Source: Halothermothrix sp.
Lineage (GTDB): Bacteria > Bacillota > Halanaerobiia > DY22613
DNA length: 64,000 nt
Assembly (NCBI GenBank): GCA_016841825.1
Contig: JAENYK010000003.1
Span: forward strand, 186,001-250,000
Direction of reading: 5' to 3'
The translations under genes were made by a program, and so were the position numbers. How positions within the stretch are numbered: position 1 is the stretch's first letter; every line of letters begins with the position of its first letter. The notes beneath the pieces are model-generated. The model was not told the DNA's origin and did no database searches. It saw nothing but the letters and a program-made list of their open reading frames with translations. Positions 1 through 8,878 of the stretch are shown piece after piece.

Positions 1-729
1 CCAATCAGGCCCAAACTGCCCCATAAATCCACTAACAGCCACCGGTGCAGTTTTAATAGTTGAACTAGTTAAAACCAAAGCATAGAGAAAATCATTCCAT
101 GACATGATAAAAGAAAAAATCGCCGCCACTACCAACCCAGGTGCAACCAGCGGCAGAAAAATTGAAATAAATACCCGCAGGCGTCCTGCTCCATCCAACA
201 TCGCTGCTTCCTCAAAAGCACCCGGAACTCCTTTAAAAAAGGGAATCAATAACCAGATCACATATGGGAGACTAAAGCTTGTATGAGCCAAAATCAATGC
301 CCCATACGTGTCCAATAAACCCATTCTGGAGACCAACAAAAAGATGGGCAAGCTCAAAGTAATCGGCGGAATCATCCGACTAACCAGAACCCCTAAACTA
401 AGAGTACCACTACCTCTAAACTTGAATCTGGCAAAACCATAGGCAGCCAATGATCCAAGCCCAAGTGAGATTATAGTAGTCACAATCGCAATAATTCCAC
501 TGTTTTTCAGATAATCTAAAAATGATCTTTCAAACAAGATATTCTGATAATTAGTCAATGTTGGTTTGAAAGATTCGAAAGGTGAGATGGATGTCCAGAT
601 CTTAATCTTAGGTTTTAGACTGGTTGAGACCACCATATAAATTGGAAAAAGTTCTACTACCAAAATTGCCAGAACAACAAGATAAAACAATACTTTTTTC
701 CAGACACTCCATTCTTTAAAACCGAACAT
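1..729 (-). CDS. Carbohydrate ABC transporter permease, MalG-like (3' end outside window)
   Basis: Inner component of a sugar importer, working in the membrane with the permease and lipoprotein encoded just upstream. The visible 243 residues start MFGFKEWSVWKK and hold several hydrophobic segments. The cytoplasmic loop carries the family EAA motif (EEAAMLDGAG), which contacts the ATPase. The second permease ends only 12 bp upstream, so the three genes form one operon. The stop codon and any ATPase gene lie beyond position 1. The substrate cannot be read from the sequence; the CUT1 family (oligosaccharides, polyols) is the best guess. Confidence 0.9.
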   Translation of the reverse strand, partial: MFGFKEWSVWKKVLFYLVVLAILVVELFPIYMVVSTSLKPKIKIWTSISPFESFKPTLTNYQNILFERSFLDYLKNSGIIAIVTTIISLGLGSLAAYGFARFKFRGSGTLSLGVLVSRMIPPITLSLPIFLLVSRMGLLDTYGALILAHTSFSLPYVIWLLIPFFKGVPGAFEEAAMLDGAGRLRVFISIFLPLVAPGLVVAAIFSFIMSWNDFLYALVLTSSTIKTAPVAVSGFMGQFGPDW

Positions 730-741
730 TCCTACCAACCC

Positions 742-1668
742 CTATTCACGATACATATTTTTAACCAGAAATGTTGTAAAGATTAATGCGATAAACACTA
801 GTATATATGAAGCTGCTGAAGCATAACCCATATCCCAGAAATTAAAGGCGTATTTATAGATATGGACTGAGAGTAAGGTGGTTGAAGTACCTGGCCCTCC
901 TCCAGTCATAACAAATATCTCGGGAAATGCCTTTAATGCATCCACAGTTCGCAAGATTATCGCAATAAGAATCGTCGGTTTCAACAATGGAATAGTGATA
1001 TGAACCAGAGTATTCCATTTGGAAGCTCCATCCAGATAAGCAGCTTCAAATGTCTCTTTTGGCAATCCAGATAACCCTGCATACAGTATAATAAACATAA
1101 ATGGCCACATTCTCCAGATATCCTGGATAATAATCGCCATAAATGCAGTTTTCGGATGACTTAACCATTCAATCGCCCCTAATCCCAACTTCTCCAAAAA
1201 GAAATTAGCCGCACCATATTGAGGGTTGAAGATAAATCTAAAGGTCATCCCAGAGACCACTGGCAAGACAAAGATTGGTAATAATAACAAAGCCCTTGCC
1301 ACTTGACTTCCCCAAAACTCTCGATTGAATAAGATAGCCACAGCAAAACCGATGATCAATTCAAATATAACAGCTATTACAACGAAAGAGAGTTGTAAAC
1401 CCAGAGCACTCCAGAACTCTTCAAACCCCAGTATCCGTAGATAATTCCCAAGACCTATCCAGATTGGTTCACTCTGTTCTAACATATTCCATTGATGAAG
1501 AGATATCTTCAGTGAATAGAGTAATGGATATAAAAGTACAATCCCCAATAGTAGCAGAGCTGGACCAACAAAGGCAAATGGAGTAATCTTTTTACGGAAA
1601 TAATGGTATTTCCCATGTTGGGAAATACCATTACTCCACTCAATTATCTTTTTACTTAAGGTATCCAT
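742..1668 (-). CDS. Carbohydrate ABC transporter permease, MalF-like
   Basis: Partner of the MalG-like permease. About six hydrophobic segments and an EAA loop (FEAAYLDGASKWN) place it in the binding-protein-dependent CUT1 permease family. The open frame extends to 1707, but the ATG at 1668 (MDTLSKK) fits better: AAGGAG precedes it and it overlaps the end of the binding-protein gene by only 17 bp, suggesting translational coupling. The first 22 codons contain a perfect 15-bp inverted repeat (1601-1633), described separately. Product 308 residues, normal for the family. Confidence 0.9.
   Translation of the reverse strand: MDTLSKKIIEWSNGISQHGKYHYFRKKITPFAFVGPALLLLGIVLLYPLLYSLKISLHQWNMLEQSEPIWIGLGNYLRILGFEEFWSALGLQLSFVVIAVIFELIIGFAVAILFNREFWGSQVARALLLLPIFVLPVVSGMTFRFIFNPQYGAANFFLEKLGLGAIEWLSHPKTAFMAIIIQDIWRMWPFMFIILYAGLSGLPKETFEAAYLDGASKWNTLVHITIPLLKPTILIAIILRTVDALKAFPEIFVMTGGGPGTSTTLLSVHIYKYAFNFWDMGYASAASYILVFIALIFTTFLVKNMYRE
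1601..1633 (-). promoter_or_regulatory. Strong RNA hairpin just after the solute-binding-protein stop codon
   Basis: TAATGGTATTTCCCA (1601-1615) and TGGGAAATACCATTA (1619-1633) form a perfect 15-bp stem with a 3-nt loop, 18 nt past the binding-protein stop and inside the start of the permease gene. No T-run follows, so it is not a classical terminator. In sugar ABC operons such hairpins can protect the abundant binding-protein mRNA; that role is inferred here. Confidence 0.7.
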
Positions 1669-2974
1669 TTTGCTCAAGGATCTCCTTAATCTTCTGATCC
1701 ATCTCATTAACTGCTTGTTCTGAAGTCATCTCTCCACTAAGTGCATTGGCAAAATAAGTGCGGACAACATCAGAGATCTCGCTGTACTCGGGGAATCTTG
1801 GACGGTTAACACCGATCTCAAAGTTCTCCAGCTGTGCCTGATACCAGGGGTATTCCTTCTGTAAATCTGGATCTGTTAGCAGATCTTTGCGAACCGGGCT
1901 CATACCTTTTTTGACTAATTTTTCACCCGCTTCTTTGCTAGCCCACCAATAAGCGAACTCTGCAGCTGCGGCTTTATTCTCAGCATCTTTTGGAATCGCT
2001 AAAGCCCAGACTCCTGTTATGGCAGCTCTTCCACCTGGGCCAGCAGGATTTTGCATATATCCAACCTTACCTGCTACCATAGATTCTTCTTCATTCTCAT
2101 GGTCTGGGATAATACCAGGCCATTGAAGCATTATAGTTAGATTACCAACATTCATCGCTTGAATCCGCTCTGGGTGACCAAAGGCTAACTTACCGGCAGG
2201 ACTGGTATTTAATAACTGCTTATAATATTCGAAAGCCTGAACAGCTTTCTCTTTATCTAACACAGGCTGCAGATCATCACTCAGAATACGGGTACCAAAA
2301 CTTCTTAAGACCCACATAGTCTCAACAGTCACACCTTCAGAGGTCAAAGTGAAAGGACCCCAACCATAAAGACCATTTTCCGGCTGATAAAAATACTCTG
2401 ACACATCTAACAGTTGCTCTAGAGTCTCAGGTTGTTTCAAGTCATAGCCATATTTTTCCTTAAACGCCTGTTGATGGGTTGGATTCTCAAATAAATCTTT
2501 CCGATAGATCATCATATAGATATTACCATTAACTGGCAACCCATAAACTGTATCCTTCCAGGTCGCACCTTGAACCGCAGCTTCTACTAATTCGTCAAGG
2601 TCAATCTTCTTATCCAGAACCTTTGGTTCAGACCATTCAGTATATGGAACAAAATATTCAGCAAATTTAGGCATAAAAGGCTCGTCAATAGCCACCAAGT
2701 CATAAGTTCCTGTCTTTCCGACCAGATTCATTGCTATCTTCTCAGTCAGATTAGACGATGGTAAGTCTTCGAAAACCACTTTAATTCCTGTCTCTTCTTC
2801 AAATTCGGGAATCAAAGCTTTGACAGCTTCGGTATGGGCGTCTGCCCAGACTAAAACCCGAATGGTTGTCCCAGAATAAGTCTGTTCATCTTCTTTTTTT
2901 GCACAGCCACTCAATCCAATTATGGACAAAACTAAAAATGCCATCACCAATAACACCAGATTACGTTTCCTCAT
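1652..2974 (-). CDS. Extracellular carbohydrate-binding lipoprotein of an ABC importer
   Basis: Captures the sugar outside the cell and delivers it to the two permeases encoded downstream. The N-terminus is a lipoprotein signal: basic MRKRN, a hydrophobic stretch and lipobox LSGC (Cys24). The body, 440 residues, has the family-1 solute-binding pattern, including VLVWADAHTEAVK near the start, an EFEEETGIKV segment and a late AFAYWWASKEAGE segment. AGGAGG sits 7 nt before the ATG at 2974. First gene of the operon, with a promoter at 3010-3038. Ligand unknown. Confidence 0.92.
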   Translation of the reverse strand: MRKRNLVLLVMAFLVLSIIGLSGCAKKEDEQTYSGTTIRVLVWADAHTEAVKALIPEFEEETGIKVVFEDLPSSNLTEKIAMNLVGKTGTYDLVAIDEPFMPKFAEYFVPYTEWSEPKVLDKKIDLDELVEAAVQGATWKDTVYGLPVNGNIYMMIYRKDLFENPTHQQAFKEKYGYDLKQPETLEQLLDVSEYFYQPENGLYGWGPFTLTSEGVTVETMWVLRSFGTRILSDDLQPVLDKEKAVQAFEYYKQLLNTSPAGKLAFGHPERIQAMNVGNLTIMLQWPGIIPDHENEEESMVAGKVGYMQNPAGPGGRAAITGVWALAIPKDAENKAAAAEFAYWWASKEAGEKLVKKGMSPVRKDLLTDPDLQKEYPWYQAQLENFEIGVNRPRFPEYSEISDVVRTYFANALSGEMTSEQAVNEMDQKIKEILEQNGYLK

Positions 2975-3009
2975 GTCAGTCCTCCTATCAAATAAAATTC
3001 ATCCTCTCC

Positions 3010-3038
3010 ATTATACTATATTTTATATTTTTCCTCAA
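3010..3038 (-). promoter_or_regulatory. Promoter of the sugar ABC operon
   Basis: On the minus strand, TTGAGG (3033-3038) and a perfect TATAAT (3010-3015) are separated by 17 bp, about 36 bp before the lipoprotein start codon. The stretch upstream to about 3170 is AT-rich and shows no gene. Confidence 0.7.
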
Positions 3039-3173
3039 CAATTTTCCCCAAAACATAATTTTATTAACCTTGTAGCAACATAAAATACTGTTCGATATCT
3101 TAATCAACTATTTCTATTTTAGCATTTAAACATAATATAACCATCTTCAGTTTACTCTAACAACAATTTTAGA

Positions 3174-3206
3174 AAATAAAAAATCTCAGAAAGAAGATCT
3201 CTGAGA
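3174..3206 (-). terminator. Rho-independent terminator after the TPR/secreted-protein unit
   Basis: Inverted repeat TCTCAGA (3184-3190) and TCTGAGA (3200-3206), followed on the minus strand by a T-rich run (3174-3183). It ends the transcript of the TPR protein and broken secreted-protein genes. Confidence 0.7.
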
Positions 3207-3271
3207 GGATATAAGTAAAGTGTGAAAATTTTCAAAATTAATGATAAATATGCAACCATTATCTCAACTCC

Positions 3272-3600
3272 CTATTTTCTAAAATACTTTATATACTTAT
3301 CATCCTCTCTCATGATATATCCTAGCCGAAGAATTTCTCCACTTAAGGCATTTATTCTAATAAATAGTGTTTCATTTTTATCATTAAACTTCCATATAGG
3401 AATTACTATAGGGTAACCATTCTCATGGCTACCCTGTTAAGCAAGTTCCCACCATCTGTTGTAGTAATCTATTCTTCCTCAATTAATATGATCTGAGCAG
3501 AATATGGTCCGTCAGGATAAGGAAATGGTCCAGAAAATACATTAATACCTCCCAGCAACATTATACCCACTAAACATAATACACAAAAAAATTTCTTCAT
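3272..3600 (-). pseudogene. Broken small secreted-protein gene (frameshift plus nonsense)
   Basis: An ATG at 3600 behind an AGGGGG site opens MKKFFCVLCLVGIMLLGG, a good signal peptide, and runs 43 codons to a TAG at 3469. Protein-like sequence resumes in another frame (YYNRWWELA), hits a TAA, then continues with NGYPIVIPIWKFN, ETLFIRINALSGEILRLGY and a final stop at 3272. The continuous good peptide across two lesions indicates a formerly intact exported protein of about 109 residues, perhaps PepSY-like in its last half. The alternative is that the 43-residue peptide is still made and is the functional product. It lies 20 bp downstream of the TPR gene, in one transcript. Confidence 0.6.
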
Positions 3601-3620
3601 AACAATATTCCCCCTTATTC

Positions 3621-4607
3621 TTATTTTTTAAAAATTTTCTCGTAATATGGATTAGATCTTGCTTTGTTATTTAGTTTTTTTTGCATTATCCGCATACATT
3701 CAGCTTTATGGTTGCTTACTACTTCATTTATTTTTAATAATACCTCTAATGAATATGAATACGCTTCTTCTTCAGTAAAATGAGTGAAGGCTAAAAATAA
3801 CGTATCTAGGGCTGTGAACATCTGATCATCCATTAATTCTAGCTTTCCTTTAATAAAGAAGGAAACTGCCATTGCAAGTTTATCATCATATTTAGAAGCA
3901 ATTGTTTCAGATTTATCTAAATAATCACTTATTGAAGTTATCTCAATACCACATTGCTCTCTATATTCTAAATATACTTCTGCCAGGTTATTATATAACC
4001 TTGGTATGTCTTTTTCCTCAGCGTAGTTAACTGCTTCCTTAAGTACTGAAATAGATTTATCAAAATCGCCTTTGTAAAAATGAAATACACTTAGATTATT
4101 GAGAAGTTTTACTTTCAAAAAATCAGGTATTTCGTTAAAATATTGATTCGCCTGATCTAAATATTTTTTAATCTCTTCAAAATTTAATTCCTCTGGATTC
4201 TCTCTATTTAACATCAAATATGCCCATGATAGATTGATACAGATTCTTACTACAGCAATGTTATCATTTGCTTCATCTAAAAGAACCTTATAAGTATTAA
4301 GAGCTTGATTGAATTTACCCAAAAAACCTCTTGCAGTAGCCTGTAATTTTCTCAATTCAAAAGCCTCGGCTCCAGTGTTATATTTTAATGCTTCATCAAT
4401 ACTCTCTATAGCTTTAGTATGTTGATAGAATTCCATCAATCCTTTTGACTCCAGATATGTAGCCCTGGCCTTCATCTCAGGATCGTTCATTGACGCCTCT
4501 ACAGCAATACCAATCTTCGACACAAAGCCTAATAAGTCTTTTTTCTCTAACATCTTTTGTGCATCTTCATAATACTTACCTGGTGAAAATGCCACAACTG
4601 TACTCAT
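3621..4607 (-). CDS. TPR-repeat protein (possible peptide-binding or scaffold protein)
   Basis: A 328-residue, all-helical cytoplasmic protein. Repeated 34-residue units with the TPR pattern are visible, for example AFELRKLQATARGFLGKFNQALNTY, LNNLSVFHFYKGDFDKSISVLKEAV and PRLYNNLAEVYLEYRE. No N-terminal helix-turn-helix, signal peptide or catalytic motif is apparent. Cys residues are few. The start at 4607 follows a G-rich site (GGGGGA). It has its own promoter (4667-4695) and is co-transcribed with a small exported-protein gene, an arrangement resembling Rap/RNPP receptor-peptide pairs, but without a DNA-binding domain that role is only speculation. Confidence 0.7.
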   Translation of the reverse strand: MSTVVAFSPGKYYEDAQKMLEKKDLLGFVSKIGIAVEASMNDPEMKARATYLESKGLMEFYQHTKAIESIDEALKYNTGAEAFELRKLQATARGFLGKFNQALNTYKVLLDEANDNIAVVRICINLSWAYLMLNRENPEELNFEEIKKYLDQANQYFNEIPDFLKVKLLNNLSVFHFYKGDFDKSISVLKEAVNYAEEKDIPRLYNNLAEVYLEYREQCGIEITSISDYLDKSETIASKYDDKLAMAVSFFIKGKLELMDDQMFTALDTLFLAFTHFTEEEAYSYSLEVLLKINEVVSNHKAECMRIMQKKLNNKARSNPYYEKIFKK

Positions 4608-4666
4608 TTATATGTCATCCCCCTATCTTTTATGTATCCATTGTTTCCAATTCAACAATTTACCTA

Positions 4667-4695
4667 ATTATATCACATTGAGAGATGTAGATCAA
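4667..4695 (-). promoter_or_regulatory. Promoter of the TPR gene
   Basis: Minus strand: TTGATC (4690-4695), 17 bp, perfect TATAAT (4667-4672), about 60 bp before the start codon. An ATTGTT/AACAAT inverted repeat lies in the leader near 4640-4659. Confidence 0.65.
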
Positions 4696-4699
4696 TAGT

Positions 4700-5012
4700 T
4701 TTTTACTTTTATTATATATATAGTAATTTTTAATTGTACATAGAAAACCATAATTTTGCCCAATAGCAATAAATATTTTATTCTATAAGTGTTTCTTTTT
4801 AGTTTTTTTATGGGGATAAAGAAGGTTGTAAGTACATTAAAAGACATTTTAGAGTAGTTAATGCCGTCATTTTTTCTAATTGTCAAAAGAAATACAAATT
4901 TTTTAATAAAAAGTTTACGTTTTTCGCAATCACCTAACCTAAAAATGGATTTTTCCTACATTGTGCATTGTTAATTTTACTAATGTATTCAGGATTGGGA
5001 CAATTATCTTGC
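4700..5012. other. AT-rich intergenic stretch without a supported gene
   Basis: Between the TPR promoter and the terminator of the next operon. A 64-codon minus frame is present but has low-complexity, Ile/Lys/Tyr-rich translation and no ribosome binding site. Nothing else is evident. Confidence 0.5.
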
Positions 5013-5043
5013 AAATAAAAACCCCAGAGAAAGCTCTCTGAGG
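5013..5043 (-). terminator. Terminator of the catabolic/Liv operon
   Basis: On the minus strand CCTCAGAGA and TCTCTGGGG form a stem with a short loop, followed by TTTTTATTTG. It lies 22 bp after the stop of the last operon gene. Confidence 0.8.
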
Positions 5044-5064
5044 CTGATTAGTTCACCTATCAAT

Positions 5065-6060
5065 TTACACCCGAATCAACATTGTCCCCATAGTATAACC
5101 GACCCCTGAAGCAGTCAGACATACCAGGTCACCTTTCTTAATGACTCCACTTTTCAATCCATCATGAAGAGCCATGATGATACAGGCATTACCTGTATAA
5201 CCATAACTCCCCATGATGTTATGGGTTTTATCCATACTAATACCCAGATTCCCACAGGTCTTCACAATAGCTGACTTATTAATTTGCGTAAAGATAAATT
5301 TATCTACATCATCAAGCTTGTATTCAGTCTTCTTCAGCATTTTATTAATGATTACAGGCCAGAGATCAGGATTTCGGTTCATCAACTCACCATTCCAGAA
5401 GGTCAGACCTGGCTTAATATCAGCATTACCTTCTAAAATATCCACAGTTGCCGGGAAGCGTGTACCTCCAACATAAATACCCAGAGTCTCCCATTCAGAA
5501 CCATTACCGATTAATTGGGAATCAATATACCCTTCTGAATCGCTTTCATCTCTCTGATAAATTGCCGCACCAGCACCATCAGAGAACACACAGAAAAATT
5601 TACCTTTTTCCATTGGTGCAAACTTGGTCATATTATATACAGAAATAACCATCACTGTCTTAAAATCAGGATTCCCCATAATCCAATTTTTCGCTGTCTC
5701 AGAAGCAAAAATGAAACCAGTACAGGAGACATTCATATCAAAGAAGATCGCTCCATCCCGCATACCAATACCATTGGCTATTGATGAAGAAGTTGGCGGC
5801 GAAATAATATCAGGTGTGTCGGTAGATAAGATCATCAGATCGATATCTTCTGCAGAGATTTTGGCATCTGCAAGAGCAACTTTTGCGGCTTCAACAGCCA
5901 ACTTTGTGCTACTCTCATCATCACGAGTCTGGTGACGATTATCAATGCCTAACCCCTGCATGTATTCAGAGAGATCTTTACCCACAGCTGCACTCATATC
6001 TTTTACTGTAAAAACTTGCTCAGGAGCATAACTACCAGTCCCAATTAGTTTAACACTCAT
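5065..6060 (-). CDS. KAS III (FabH)-like beta-ketoacyl-ACP/CoA synthase family protein
   Basis: Thiolase-fold enzyme of 331 residues. The nucleophile Cys113 is in MNVSCTGF, and a late Asn is in GYTGNAC. The FabH His motif (PHQAN in the family) reads FTQIN here, so the catalytic His is replaced by Thr. Together with its setting in a transport and catabolism operon, this argues against a routine fatty-acid role; it may condense or cleave a CoA thioester with altered chemistry. The start ATG at 6060 follows AGGAGAG. It is the last gene of the operon, after the Liv binding protein. Confidence 0.8.
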   Translation of the reverse strand: MSVKLIGTGSYAPEQVFTVKDMSAAVGKDLSEYMQGLGIDNRHQTRDDESSTKLAVEAAKVALADAKISAEDIDLMILSTDTPDIISPPTSSSIANGIGMRDGAIFFDMNVSCTGFIFASETAKNWIMGNPDFKTVMVISVYNMTKFAPMEKGKFFCVFSDGAGAAIYQRDESDSEGYIDSQLIGNGSEWETLGIYVGGTRFPATVDILEGNADIKPGLTFWNGELMNRNPDLWPVIINKMLKKTEYKLDDVDKFIFTQINKSAIVKTCGNLGISMDKTHNIMGSYGYTGNACIIMALHDGLKSGVIKKGDLVCLTASGVGYTMGTMLIRV

Positions 6061-6166
6061 ATCTAATTCTCTCCTTTTTCATCATCTTTTCTAAATAGCC
6101 AAAGGGAGCAGAGGCCCCTTCCTCAACTCCCCCTGGTGCTTACTGCATCTATTAGATTTCTAGAGA

Positions 6167-7336
6167 TTAATAACTTCCGTCATACCAATCAGATACAGCG
6201 ACATAACCGCCATCTTGAGCCTGTAGAATCATCATATCTTCAACACCACTTCTAACACCTGGAGAATAACCAATATTGCGTGCAAGGTCCCCGTTCCAAT
6301 TTTCCATGGATTCCAGTGCCTCAACCAGAGATTCATGAGTTAGATCTCTGCCTGCACGACGAACTGCTTCAGTAAATACTTCTGCTGCTACCCAACCGGC
6401 TGCAGCGTAAGCAAAACCGCCACCTTCTGGGTAATACTTCTGATAAATTTCATAAAAGTGGCTAACACCAGGTGCATCTGGAGCAAGAGGTGGTAACCAG
6501 GCAGTAGAGAACACGCCTTCCCAGGCATCGCCAGCTAAAGTATACATAATTGGGTCAGCCAGTGCATAGTTCACGATCATCTCAAAATCATAACCAATCT
6601 TTGCGCCTTCTGCACGGATTTGTGCAGCTGCGGATGTTGTACCATGATAGACTACAAACTCAGCACCTGCATCCTTTAACTTCAGAACATATGAACTAAA
6701 GTCCATATTACTGGCCGGGAAAGTAATGTCAGCTACAGCCTTAATGTTATAAATCTCTAAGTTTGCATTTGTGTACTTTTGACCTTCTTTACCGATTTCA
6801 GTATCATCATGAATAAACGCGATTTTCTTATCAGCAAATTTATCATAGATGAATTTAGCAATTACCTTACCTTCAGTCCGATAGTTAGGCTGGACTACAA
6901 AGATTTTATCTTTTGCAGGAAAACCTAAAGCAGTTGCACCACTGGCAGGATAGACAAACGGGATATCAGTTTTTTCCAGATAATCCATTATTGCCAGACA
7001 GTTGTTGGAACCTAAACCACCAACGATGGCAAATACTTTGTCTTTCTCAACCAGTTTCCGCACTACAGAAACAGTTTTGGAAGGAACGTAACCATCATCT
7101 TCAGCCAATAAAGTGATTTGACGACCATTCACGCCACCATTAGCATTTAGTTCAGCAAAATAAGCTTTCATGCCGTCTGCCAGGGGAGTGCCAATACCTG
7201 CAACAGCTCCAGACAGAGCCATAAAGGAACCGATGACAATCTCATCATCTTTGACACCAACTTCAGCAAAAGCACTCAGACTCATGGTTACCAGTAAAGC
7301 AACTACCAGCATGATTGACATCATAGTCTTTTTCAT
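6167..7336 (-). CDS. Liv-type ABC transporter substrate-binding protein
   Basis: Periplasmic-binding-protein type I fold that captures the ligand outside the cell. The ATG at 7336 is chosen because AAGGAGGAG precedes it by 9 nt and MKKTMMSIMLVVALLVTMSLSAFA is then a clean signal peptide; an ORF start at 7393 would hide it. The mature part opens DEIVIGSFMALSGAVAGIG, the hallmark of the amino-acid/amide-binding LivK family, and carries GGLGSNNCLA and a FPASNMDFSSYV segment. 389 residues. Genes for two permeases and two ATPases precede it. The neighbouring CoA enzymes suggest a carboxylic acid rather than leucine as ligand (inference). Confidence 0.9.
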   Translation of the reverse strand: MKKTMMSIMLVVALLVTMSLSAFAEVGVKDDEIVIGSFMALSGAVAGIGTPLADGMKAYFAELNANGGVNGRQITLLAEDDGYVPSKTVSVVRKLVEKDKVFAIVGGLGSNNCLAIMDYLEKTDIPFVYPASGATALGFPAKDKIFVVQPNYRTEGKVIAKFIYDKFADKKIAFIHDDTEIGKEGQKYTNANLEIYNIKAVADITFPASNMDFSSYVLKLKDAGAEFVVYHGTTSAAAQIRAEGAKIGYDFEMIVNYALADPIMYTLAGDAWEGVFSTAWLPPLAPDAPGVSHFYEIYQKYYPEGGGFAYAAAGWVAAEVFTEAVRRAGRDLTHESLVEALESMENWNGDLARNIGYSPGVRSGVEDMMILQAQDGGYVAVSDWYDGSY

Positions 7337-7410
7337 AAATTTAATCTCCTCCTTAATATGGTTGGAAATAAGATGGCGACTGTGCGCCTTCAAACATTAC
7401 ACACCTGATA

Positions 7411-8112
7411 TTATCCTAAGTATGAACGCTTCACCTCCTCATTCTCCTTTAGTTCAGAGCATGGCCCTTGAAGCACAATTCTGCCATTTTCTAATATATA
7501 ACCATAATCAGCTATACTCAAAGCCTGAAAAGCATTTTGTTCTACCAAAAGAATTGTTGTCCCCTCTTCTCTAATCAACTTAATCATCTCAAAAATCTCC
7601 TGCACAATTATCGGTGCCAGACCCAGAGAAGGCTCATCTAGAAGTAACACTTTAGGATTAGACATCAATCCTCTGGCAATAGCTAACATCTGTTGTTCAC
7701 CACCACTCAAAGTTCCAGCTATCTGAGCTTTACGGTCTTTGAGTACAGGAAAATACTCATACATCTTATCTAAATCTTTTTCTACAGTAGTTTTATCTTG
7801 ACGAGTATAACTCCCAATTTTTAAATTCTCCAACACTGTCAGCTCCGGAAAGATTCTCCGACCCTCAGGTACATGAACAAGCCCATACGCTACAATCTTC
7901 TCAGGTCTTCGTTGAGTTATCTCACTATCATTCAGATAGACTTTCCCCTGATTTGGTCGTAAAAGACCAGAGATAACCTTTAAAGTTGTAGATTTTCCGG
8001 CTCCATTACTACCCAGTAATGTCACAATCGAACCTTCAGGAACTTCAAAGCTAATACCCTCCAAAACATTGCTGGCATGATATGCTGCAGAAATATTTTC
8101 TAACCTAAGCAT
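7411..8112 (-). CDS. livF: Liv-type ABC transporter ATP-binding protein (LivF-like)
   Basis: Cytoplasmic ATPase. Walker A GSNGAGKST, signature LSGGEQQML, Walker B VLLLDEPSLG and the switch His (LLVEQN region) are all present in 233 residues. The start at 8112 (MLRLENISAAYH) is preferred over 8142, since GGAGGAGG stands just before it. It overlaps the LivG-like gene by 8 bp, indicating translational coupling. Confidence 0.93.
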   Translation of the reverse strand: MLRLENISAAYHASNVLEGISFEVPEGSIVTLLGSNGAGKSTTLKVISGLLRPNQGKVYLNDSEITQRRPEKIVAYGLVHVPEGRRIFPELTVLENLKIGSYTRQDKTTVEKDLDKMYEYFPVLKDRKAQIAGTLSGGEQQMLAIARGLMSNPKVLLLDEPSLGLAPIIVQEIFEMIKLIREEGTTILLVEQNAFQALSIADYGYILENGRIVLQGPCSELKENEEVKRSYLG

Positions 8113-8878
8113 TAGCCTCCTCCTTCCCCAGATAAGCTTCAATAACTACTGGATTATTCTGAATCTCCCGGGGAGTTCCTTCAGCAATCTTCTTCCCAAA
8201 ATTAATTACTGTAATCTGATCACAGATCCCCATAACCAGAGACATATCATGTTCAACCAGAAGAACAGTAATTCCTTTCTCCTCATTCAACCATTTGATT
8301 AATTCTGCAATCTCTTTTGTCTCCTGAGGGTTCATTCCCGCAGCGGGTTCATCCAGAAGCAGTAGTTTGGGATTAGATACCAGAGCACGGGCCATCTCAA
8401 CCTTTTTCTGTACCCCATATGGATGTGAAGCATAGTAAGTATTTTCAATACCACCTATCCCCAGAAGTTCTAAAGTAGCACTGGCTTTTGCTCTGGCTTC
8501 ATCTTCTTCCAGGCGCACCTTTTTAGTACGTAATGCATGACGGAAGAGCCCAGTTTTAAAATTAATGTGCTGCCCAACCATCAGATTCTCCAAAATTGTC
8601 ATATTTTTAAATAATTCAACATTTTGAAATGTTCTGGCAATACCCTTTCTGATTATCTCATGAGACTTCAGGGTAGTTAATCTGTTATTGTCAAAAGTAA
8701 TCTCTCCTGCATCTAGTTGATAAAAACCACTTACACAGTTAAACACAGTACTCTTTCCTGCACCATTAGGGCCAATCAATCCATATACCTGACCCTCTTC
8801 AACTTCAAAGTCTAAGCTATCAATCGCTACTAATCCTCCAAAACGTTTCGTCAACTTATCTATCTTTAAATTTCCCAT
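8105..8878 (-). CDS. livG: Liv-type ABC transporter ATP-binding protein (LivG-like)
   Basis: Second ATPase of the importer, 257 residues. Walker A is GPNGAGKST and Walker B LLLLDEPAAG. The signature region reads YGVQKKVEMARAL, less canonical (LSxGQQ is usual) but typical of LivG proteins. C-terminal NPVVIEAYLGKE matches the family end. AAAGGAG precedes the start, which touches the LivM stop. Confidence 0.93.
   Translation of the reverse strand: MGNLKIDKLTKRFGGLVAIDSLDFEVEEGQVYGLIGPNGAGKSTVFNCVSGFYQLDAGEITFDNNRLTTLKSHEIIRKGIARTFQNVELFKNMTILENLMVGQHINFKTGLFRHALRTKKVRLEEDEARAKASATLELLGIGGIENTYYASHPYGVQKKVEMARALVSNPKLLLLDEPAAGMNPQETKEIAELIKWLNEEKGITVLLVEHDMSLVMGICDQITVINFGKKIAEGTPREIQNNPVVIEAYLGKEEANA

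Noticed and set aside
104-286. Plus-strand ORF within the MalG-like gene
   Set aside because: Antisense to a clear permease frame; the translation is Pro/Ser/Arg-rich shadow sequence.
3222-3416. Plus-strand ORF in the gap before the TPR gene
   Set aside because: It is the antisense of the better-supported broken secreted-protein gene and has no ribosome binding site.
3621-4607. Calling the TPR protein a Rap or PlcR/RNPP regulator
   Set aside because: No helix-turn-helix and no recognisable Rap N-terminal bundle; the adjacent peptide gene appears to be a broken longer gene.
4692-4886. 64-codon minus-strand ORF upstream of the TPR gene
   Set aside because: Very AT-rich, low-complexity translation, no ribosome binding site, and it overlaps the TPR promoter region.
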